This document shows, in pieces, positions 59,004 through 64,000 of a stretch of 64,000 nt of DNA. Each line of letters starts with the position of its first letter. Position 1 is the stretch's first letter. Position numbers and translations under genes: made by a program. This stretch comes from Streptomyces gossypii. Lineage in GTDB: Bacteria > Actinomycetota > Actinomycetes > Streptomycetales > Streptomycetaceae. The stretch spans positions 620,001-684,000 of the forward strand of contig NZ_JAJAGO010000001.1 in assembly GCF_025165795.1 (NCBI RefSeq), given 5' to 3'. Under the pieces are notes generated by a model, which was given only the letters and a program-made list of their open reading frames with translations, was not told the origin of the DNA and searched no databases.

Positions 59004-59281
59004 TGTTGATCCCCCGAGATACCGATCTTGCGATGTTCCGACAAGTTTAGGGCCAGAGCTATAGGCAGATTAGTCGGATCACTGCCGGGGAAACCACTGC
59101 CTCCCCTGTCCCGTCTTCCGCCTGTAGCACGTCCGTTGCGCTCCTGTACCGCAATCGTGCGACGCCCCGGACCGTTGCGAACCGTTGCGATCTCGGGCTC
59201 CAACGCGGACGACTCCCTTGGTACTTTGGCCGCTCACCGCACACTCGTGCTCAACGCACACGCTTCAACATCGGGGGATCC

Positions 59282-59905
59282 ATGAGCCAGCCCTGGCAAC
59301 CGCAGCCACAGCCACAGCAGTACGCCCCGTACGGTCAGCCCGGGCAGCCGCCCGTACAGCCGCAGCAGCCGGGATACGGATACCCGCCCCAGCAGCCGAT
59401 GCAGCCCATGCAGCCCGGCTATCCCTACCCGGGCTTCCCGCCGCCGCCTCCCGGAGGGGGCGCGAAACCGGCCAAGGCGTTCTTCCTCGGGCTGCTCATC
59501 TCCGTGGTCTTCACACTGGCCTACATGGGCATGCTGCTCGCCAGCTACGAGGATCTCTCGAGGGTGGGCCTCCAGGTCAGCTACATAATCCTCGCGCTGG
59601 CACTCGCGGCGTGCGTGGGCGCGGTGGCGGGCAGCGCGGGCGGCCGCAGCGTCGGCGCGCACATCTGCGCGGCCATCCTTGCCGCACTGGGCGTGTTCTT
59701 CAGCGTGACGAACGGCTATGTGGCCGTCCTGCTCGATGCCGGCGGCACCGACATCCTCGAATCCATGCTGGAGAACGAGCCCATGCTCCCGGCCGAGTTC
59801 TGGTGGAAGCGGCTCAAGGGCGGCATCGCCCTCCTCGGCATCGCCCTGGCAGGCGGCGGCGCCTTCACCATGGCCCACCTCGTCGGCAAGAAGCGGTCCC
59901 ACTAG
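59282..59905 (+). CDS. Pro/Gln/Tyr-rich membrane protein, function unknown
   Basis: 207 residues. The first 55 are a low-complexity Pro/Gln/Tyr/Gly tail (YGQPGQPPVQPQQPGYGYPP). Four membrane segments follow (FFLGLLISVVFTLAYMGMLL, YIILALALAACVGAVAGSAG, HICAAILAALGVFFSVTNGY, and GGIALLGIALAGGGAFTMAH). The tail would face the cytoplasm. CGGGGGATC before the ATG matches the sequence before the divergent lipoprotein start. The 278-bp gap between these two genes holds two direct copies of CCGTTGCGA near 59171 and 59182 but no gene. Confidence 0.75.
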   Translation: MSQPWQPQPQPQQYAPYGQPGQPPVQPQQPGYGYPPQQPMQPMQPGYPYPGFPPPPPGGGAKPAKAFFLGLLISVVFTLAYMGMLLASYEDLSRVGLQVSYIILALALAACVGAVAGSAGGRSVGAHICAAILAALGVFFSVTNGYVAVLLDAGGTDILESMLENEPMLPAEFWWKRLKGGIALLGIALAGGGAFTMAHLVGKKRSH

Positions 59906-59938
59906 GGCCCTTCGGCTGCCCACGCCACGCCGTTCAAT

Positions 59939-59970
59939 CGTGTGCGCTGCGCGCAGCGCACACGTACGGT
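59939..59970 (+). promoter_or_regulatory. Perfect 26-bp palindrome next to a leaderless -10 box
   Basis: CGTGTGCGCTGCG at 59939-59951 is followed directly by its exact inverse at 59952-59964 with no spacer. TACGGT at 59965-59970 follows at once, then six bases, then the ATG at 59977. The palindrome covers the place of the promoter spacer and -35 box. It could be an operator for the methyltransferase gene or a terminator for the membrane protein gene. Confidence 0.65.
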
Positions 59971-59976
59971 CCAGGT

Positions 59977-60648
59977 ATGAGCGAGCGTCCCGTGCCGCAC
60001 GGATTCTGGGAAGGCGCCGGGGCCGGCAAGGAGTTCACCCACCGGCTCGATCCCGAGCTGCTGACGGCCTGCCTGCCCCGCGACGCCCGCGTCCTGGACT
60101 ACGGCTGCGGCTACGGGCGGCTGACCGCTCAGCTGGTGGACCTGGGGTATCAGGACGTGCGCGGTGTGGACCCCTCACGCGCGATGATCCGGCGGGGCCA
60201 CCGCGAGCACCCGGAACTGGACCTGGTGCATCTGTCCGTCCTCCCACTGCCCTCGGTCGACGCCTCCTATGACGCGGCGCTGCTGTTCGTCGTCCTCAAC
60301 TGCGTGCCTGAGGACGCCGGGCAGCGGGCGATCCTGCGGGAGGTGGCGCGGCTGGTGCGGCCGGGCGGGGTGCTGTACGTCAGCGACGTCCCGGTGCAGA
60401 GCGACGCCCGCCACCTCCAGCGGTACGAGGCCGGGGCGCCCGGCCACTCCGCGTACGGCGTCTTCACCACGGACGAGGGCGGACTCTTCCGGCACCACCA
60501 CCCCCAGCACCTGCGCACTCTGCTGCACGAGCACGGTTTCCGCATCGAGCAGGAACGGCCCGGAACCGCCGCCTCGCTCCAAGGCCACACCACCGGGAAC
60601 CTCCAGGTGATCGCCCGCCGCGTCCAGACCGTGCCGGAGACCGCCTAG
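59977..60648 (+). CDS. Class I SAM-dependent methyltransferase
   Basis: 223 residues. SAM-binding motif I is VLDYGCGYGRLTAQLVDLGY near 40, then VRGVDPSRAMIRRGHREHP, and VARLVRPGGVLYVSDVPVQS near 122 (motif III). It belongs to the Methyltransf_11/25 type; the C-terminal HHPQHLRTLLHEHGFRIEQE is common in this group. Substrate unknown. It has no ribosome binding site and a -10 box at leaderless distance, overlain by a perfect palindrome. Confidence 0.85.
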   Translation: MSERPVPHGFWEGAGAGKEFTHRLDPELLTACLPRDARVLDYGCGYGRLTAQLVDLGYQDVRGVDPSRAMIRRGHREHPELDLVHLSVLPLPSVDASYDAALLFVVLNCVPEDAGQRAILREVARLVRPGGVLYVSDVPVQSDARHLQRYEAGAPGHSAYGVFTTDEGGLFRHHHPQHLRTLLHEHGFRIEQERPGTAASLQGHTTGNLQVIARRVQTVPETA

Positions 60649-60850
60649 TGCCTGTGGCCGGGAAGGTTCACCGGCTCGCGGCGTCCGGTGCCGCGGATCG
60701 CAAGGCGGAGGCTGATCCTCCTACCAGCGGCACCACACCCCTGGAGGACCCGTACTCCCGCCTGGCGCAGAGGCGGGCGCGGTGGCTCCCCCCGCGTGGC
60801 GTCACTTTGTGAACGCAGGAAGTCCCGCTGCGGTGACGCGGTATCAAGCA

Positions 60851-60905
60851 TTGACACGTTCTCGTCAACGGCGCAACACTGAAGTCGCCTTGGAGAGCGC
60901 TCTCC
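60851..60905 (+). promoter_or_regulatory. Promoter and LacI-type palindrome before the secreted DUF1996 gene
   Basis: TTGACA at 60851-60856 with AACACT at 60875-60880 (18-bp spacing) is a likely promoter. GGAGAGCGCTCTCC at 60892-60905 is a perfect 14-bp palindrome of the GAGCGCTC type bound by LacI-family sugar regulators such as CebR. It lies just past the probable start point. The remainder of the 310-bp gap 60649-60958 shows no gene. Confidence 0.6.
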
Positions 60906-60958
60906 GAGTAGCCGGGAGAGGCACGCCCTCGCGTCCGCAGAACGGCATGGAGGTCCAC

Positions 60959-62041
60959 ATGCTCCGAAGAACGAAAACTCTGTCCGGGCTCCTGATAGCC
61001 GCCGCACTCGCCCTTGTCGCGTTCACTCTCCAGTCCATCAGCGCGGCCGCCACGCCGGGCGCCGGGAGCCCGGACGGAGGCGGGCACGCCAATCACGGGG
61101 CGAAGGTCTCCGCCTCGGGCGACGACCCGGACGGCGACGGGTACATCCCGGCGGACCCGCCGGTGACCGGTGTGGAGCCGTCCACCAAGGAGCCGCCGCA
61201 CCGGTACTTCCACGAGTTCCAGGCCAACTGCTCGGTCTCGCACACCGGGCCGGACGACCCCATCGTCTACCCGGGCCAGCCCGGCGCCTCCCACCACCAC
61301 ACCTTCATGGGGAACACGACGACCGACGCTTTCAGCACCACTGACTCGCTCGGTGCGGGCGGCACCACCTGCAAGGCACCCGGCGACAAGTCCGCGTACT
61401 GGATGCCGACGATGTTCAACGGGGACGAGGAGATCCGTCCGGTCGGCCCGCAGACCATCTACTACAAGTCGGGTGTCACCGACTACACGAGCGTCCGGCC
61501 CTTCCCCAAGGGACTGCGGTACGTGGTCGGCAGCCCCATGCAGTCCGCCGACGAATTCCGCAACCACCCCGGCTGGGTGGAAGGCTGGGAGTGCGGGGAG
61601 AGCTACTTCAACGCCGACTTCCCGGAGAGCTGCCCGACCGCTCGGGACGTCCAGGTCAACGTCCGCTTCCAGTCGCCCAGTTGCTGGGACGGCGAGCACC
61701 TGGACACACCGGGGCACCGGAGCCACATGGCGTATCCCGTCGCAGGGGGCGCGAACCAGAACACCTGCCCGGCCTCCCACCCGGTGGCCGTGCCGATGAT
61801 CGAGTTCAAGATGGCCTTCCCCGTCAACGGTGACCTCTCGGAGCTGAGGCTCGCCAGCGGCACCGGACACTCGTTCCACTACGACTTCTTCAACGCCTGG
61901 GACGAGCCGACCCTGAACGCCATGGTCGACCACTGCATCGTGGGCGGCCTGCAGTGCGACGCGCGGGGCTACGACCAGACACACCCCGAGCGGGGCGCGG
62001 CCCTGGACGAGGACTACGAACTGCCCACGGCAGCCCCATAG
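60959..62041 (+). CDS. Secreted DUF1996-domain protein
   Basis: 360 residues. A signal peptide MLRRTKTLSGLLIAAALALV ends near residue 30. After a short acidic, Gly-rich stretch, DUF1996 begins at HRYFHEFQANCSVSHTGPDD near 80, with family hallmarks PGQPGASHHHTFMGNTTTD, YWMPTMFNGDE, and CWDGEHLDTPGHRSHMAYP. The conserved His/Asp pattern suggests metal-dependent carbohydrate activity, and some fungal relatives are tied to glucan breakdown, but activity here is not established. GGAGG lies five bases before ATG 60959. Operator of LacI type upstream. Confidence 0.86.
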   Translation: MLRRTKTLSGLLIAAALALVAFTLQSISAAATPGAGSPDGGGHANHGAKVSASGDDPDGDGYIPADPPVTGVEPSTKEPPHRYFHEFQANCSVSHTGPDDPIVYPGQPGASHHHTFMGNTTTDAFSTTDSLGAGGTTCKAPGDKSAYWMPTMFNGDEEIRPVGPQTIYYKSGVTDYTSVRPFPKGLRYVVGSPMQSADEFRNHPGWVEGWECGESYFNADFPESCPTARDVQVNVRFQSPSCWDGEHLDTPGHRSHMAYPVAGGANQNTCPASHPVAVPMIEFKMAFPVNGDLSELRLASGTGHSFHYDFFNAWDEPTLNAMVDHCIVGGLQCDARGYDQTHPERGAALDEDYELPTAAP

Positions 62042-62167
62042 TCCCCGCCCCTGCCCAGCGCTCCCCCGGCGCTCCCACCGCACCGTCAACTTCCCCGGAT
62101 CGCACATCCCTCAGAGCGCTCACCCGTTCTCCGGGCGCATCTCCCACCCCCCAACGCAGGAGGTCCC

Positions 62168-63955
62168 GTGCCCCACTCCGAACTGCTCACGCGGCCACGC
62201 CGCAGGCCCAGGCCCAGACGCCGAGCCCGGCGGACCGGTGTCGCCGCCGCGCTCACCGCGCTGCTCGCCGCCGGTCTGACCGGCCTGCCCGCGTCATCTG
62301 CCACGGCCGCAGCGGGAAGCGTCGTCGAGGTCACCGGCTCGCAGGGCGACTGGCAGCTCACGGTCGACGGCGCCCCGTACCAGGTGAAGGGCCTCACCTG
62401 GGGCCCCGACATGGCGGACGCCGACACCTACATGCCGGATGTGCGGTCCATGGGCGCCAACACCGTGCGGACCTGGGGCACCGACGCGAGCAGCAAGCCC
62501 CTCTTCGACGCCGCCGCAGCCAACGGCGTCAAGGTGATCGCCGGGTTCTGGCTCCAGCCCGGCGGCGGGCCCGGCAGCGGAGGCTGTGTCAACTACCTCA
62601 CCGACACCGGCTACAAGAACGACATGCTGGCCGAGTTCCCGAAATGGGTGGCCGAGTACAAGGACCACCCGGGCGTCCTGATGTGGAACGTCGGCAACGA
62701 GTCGGTCCTCGGGCTGGACAAGTGCTTCGCCGGTGACGAACTCGAAGAGCAGCGCGACGCCTACACCAGCTTCGTCAACGACATCGCGAAGGAGATCCAC
62801 GCGGTCGATCCGAACCACCCGGTCACCTCGACCGACGCCTGGACCGGCGCCTGGCCGTACTACGAGAGGAACGCGCCGGATCTCGACCTCTACGCCGTCA
62901 ACGCCTACCAGGCGGGCTGCGGTGTCCGGGCCGACTGGGAGGAGGGCGGCTACTCCAAGCCCTACATCCTCACCGAGGCAGGACCGTCCGGCGAGTGGGA
63001 GGTCCCCGACGACGCCAACGGCGTACCGAAGGAACCGGCCGACACCGCCAAGGCGGAGGGCTACCAGGAGTCGTGGGACTGCGTCACCGGACACACCGGT
63101 GTCGCACTGGGCGCCACGCTTTTCCACTACGGCACCGAGGACGACTTCGGCGGGGTCTGGTTCAACCTGCTCCCCGACGGGAAGAAGCGCCTCTCCTACT
63201 ACGCGGTCAAGGAGGCGTACGGCGGTGACACCGGAGGCGACAACACCCCGCCGGTCATCTCCGGCATGACGGCCGACAGCGCCGAGGGCGTGCCCGCCGG
63301 ACGGGAGTTCACCGTGCGGGCCCCCGCCACGGACCCGGACGGCGACGAGATCAGCTACTCCGTACACCTGAGCAGCAAGTACGTCGACGAGAACGGCTCG
63401 CTGACCGACGCGGAGTTCACCCGGGAGCCGGACGGTACCTTCCGGGTCACCGCTCCGGACAGGCTGGGCGTCTGGAAGCTGTATGTGAAGGCCGAGGACG
63501 GTCAGGGCAACGTCGGCATCGAGACCACCTCGGTCAAGGTCGTGCCGCCGCCGGTGGACGGCACCCACCTCTCCCGGGGCAAGGCCGCCACGGCGTCCTC
63601 CACGCAGGCGGCGGGCGGCGACTGCCCGTGCGTCGCCGGCAACACCACGGACGGCGACCACGGCACACGCTGGGCGAGCGACTGGAGCGACCCGCAGTGG
63701 GTCCAGGTCGACCTGGGTGAGAAGACCTCGTTCAGCCATGTCCAGCTGGCCTGGGAGACCTCGTACGCGAAGTCCTACACGGTGCAGACCTCCGACAACG
63801 GTTCGGACTGGCAGACGGTCCACACCACCACCGGGGGCGACGGCGGCATCGACGACTTCGATGTGAGCGGCTCCGGCCGGTACGTGCGAGTGCACGGCAC
63901 CGAGCGGGGAACCGGATGGGGTTACTCGCTCTACGAGTTCGGCATCTACAGCTGA
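62168..63955 (+). CDS. Secreted glycoside hydrolase (GH-A clan, GH2/GH5-like barrel) with C-terminal F5/8C carbohydrate-binding domain
   Basis: 595 residues. An Arg-rich signal peptide (RRRARRTGVAAALTALLAAG) may be Tat-type. A TIM barrel covers about 50-345. The acid/base Glu178 is in WNVGNESVLG and the nucleophile Glu270 in YILTEAGPSGEWE, the spacing expected for clan GH-A. A cadherin/Ig-like domain (PPVISGMTADSAEGVPAGRE) spans about 355-455, and a discoidin/CBM32-type F5/8C domain (AATASSTQAAGG ... WGYSLYEFGIYS) ends the protein. AGGAGG precedes the GTG start. It likely shares regulation with the DUF1996 gene 126 bp upstream. Confidence 0.87.
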   Translation: MPHSELLTRPRRRPRPRRRARRTGVAAALTALLAAGLTGLPASSATAAAGSVVEVTGSQGDWQLTVDGAPYQVKGLTWGPDMADADTYMPDVRSMGANTVRTWGTDASSKPLFDAAAANGVKVIAGFWLQPGGGPGSGGCVNYLTDTGYKNDMLAEFPKWVAEYKDHPGVLMWNVGNESVLGLDKCFAGDELEEQRDAYTSFVNDIAKEIHAVDPNHPVTSTDAWTGAWPYYERNAPDLDLYAVNAYQAGCGVRADWEEGGYSKPYILTEAGPSGEWEVPDDANGVPKEPADTAKAEGYQESWDCVTGHTGVALGATLFHYGTEDDFGGVWFNLLPDGKKRLSYYAVKEAYGGDTGGDNTPPVISGMTADSAEGVPAGREFTVRAPATDPDGDEISYSVHLSSKYVDENGSLTDAEFTREPDGTFRVTAPDRLGVWKLYVKAEDGQGNVGIETTSVKVVPPPVDGTHLSRGKAATASSTQAAGGDCPCVAGNTTDGDHGTRWASDWSDPQWVQVDLGEKTSFSHVQLAWETSYAKSYTVQTSDNGSDWQTVHTTTGGDGGIDDFDVSGSGRYVRVHGTERGTGWGYSLYEFGIYS

Positions 63956-63975
63956 GCACCGGCTCGGCCTGACGC

Positions 63976-64000
63976 CGCCCGCACCAGTCCGGTGCGGGCG
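63976..64000. terminator. Hairpin terminator at the right edge
   Basis: CGCCCGCACC at 63976-63985 pairs perfectly with GGTGCGGGCG at 63991-64000 over a five-base loop, 20 bases after the glycosidase stop. Confidence 0.75.

Noticed and set aside
60668..62107. A 479-codon minus-strand open frame opposite the DUF1996 gene
   Set aside because: Val/Gly/Arg-rich shadow of the DUF1996 gene; no ribosome binding site or family motif.
62294..63895. A 533-codon minus-strand open frame opposite the glycosidase
   Set aside because: Mirror composition of the glycosidase coding strand; the plus strand has catalytic motifs and a signal peptide.
1..64000. CRISPR array, tRNA or rRNA genes, prophage, or large biosynthetic gene cluster
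   Set aside because: No regular repeat-spacer pattern, no tRNA-like cloverleaf I could recognise, no integrase or structural genes, and no PKS, NRPS, terpene or lanthipeptide core genes.

Overview
The window is chromosomal DNA from a high-GC actinobacterium, almost certainly Streptomyces or a close relative. The evidence is strong G/C bias at third codon positions, GTG and TTG starts, many overlapping gene pairs (ATGA/GTGA), a dense set of TetR/GntR/MarR/LysR regulators each beside one or two enzyme genes, and Streptomyces-type families (DUF1996, F420-dependent LLM oxidoreductase, DnaE2 with a Y-family partner, FruR-FruK-FruA). I see no rRNA, tRNA, CRISPR array, transposase, phage genes or large biosynthetic cluster. 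The region is a mosaic of catabolic, stress and regulatory modules.

Layout. 1-6 kb: GntP permease (cut by the left edge), zinc alcohol dehydrogenase, FAD-binding dehydrogenase, NUDIX hydrolase, two DUF202 membrane proteins. 6-10.9 kb: an acyl-CoA module with an APH-type kinase and an ACAD10/11-type acyl-CoA dehydrogenase, facing an SDR, a TetR regulator and a quinone oxidoreductase; both arms carry the same operator-like sequence. 11-18.6 kb: MaoC hydratase/TetR pair, TetR, alcohol dehydrogenase and two aldehyde dehydrogenases with palindromic operators. 18.6-21 kb: homogentisate dioxygenase and a GntR/UTRA regulator. 21-24 kb: AAA ATPase, secreted protein, YciO-type Sua5 protein. 24-27.5 kb: YtrA-type GntR, then a MarR-DoxX-extradiol dioxygenase module resembling quinone/catechol stress systems, and an LLM oxidoreductase. 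27.6-36 kb: secreted propeller-like protein, ketopantoate reductase family, PhzS-like monooxygenase, GlxA-type AraC regulator with a YbfB-type MFS, Gly-rich membrane protein, PPOX protein. 36-43 kb: two paralogous LysR genes, each beside an exporter (LysE intact, EamA broken), a TetR gene with a probable frameshift, two VOC proteins, an imine-reductase-like enzyme controlled by MerR. 43-48.4 kb: SOS mutasome (Y-family ImuB-like protein and DnaE2) under a LexA box. 48.5-52.8 kb: fructose PTS operon fruR-fruK-(34-codon ORF)-fruA-HPr. 52.9-60.6 kb: ArsR, Tudor-like small protein, serine hydrolase, CbiZ, MFS, two methyltransferases, a lipoprotein and a Pro/Gln-rich membrane protein. 60.6-64 kb: two secreted proteins (DUF1996 and a GH-A clan glycosidase with F5/8C domain) behind a LacI-type palindrome.

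Two themes link the genes. Many regulators sit beside their likely targets with clear dyads in the shared promoter region. Many genes also show a TANNNT hexamer followed by exactly six bases and then ATG, with no ribosome binding site, which is the layout of leaderless transcripts. No wholly new system is obvious. The best candidates for new biology are the split kinase/ACAD pair with its shared operator, the 34-codon ORF nested by ATGA overlaps inside the fru operon, and a small ORF whose good ribosome binding site points to a non-canonical start codon. All function calls come from reading motifs and recalled family similarity; no database search was run.
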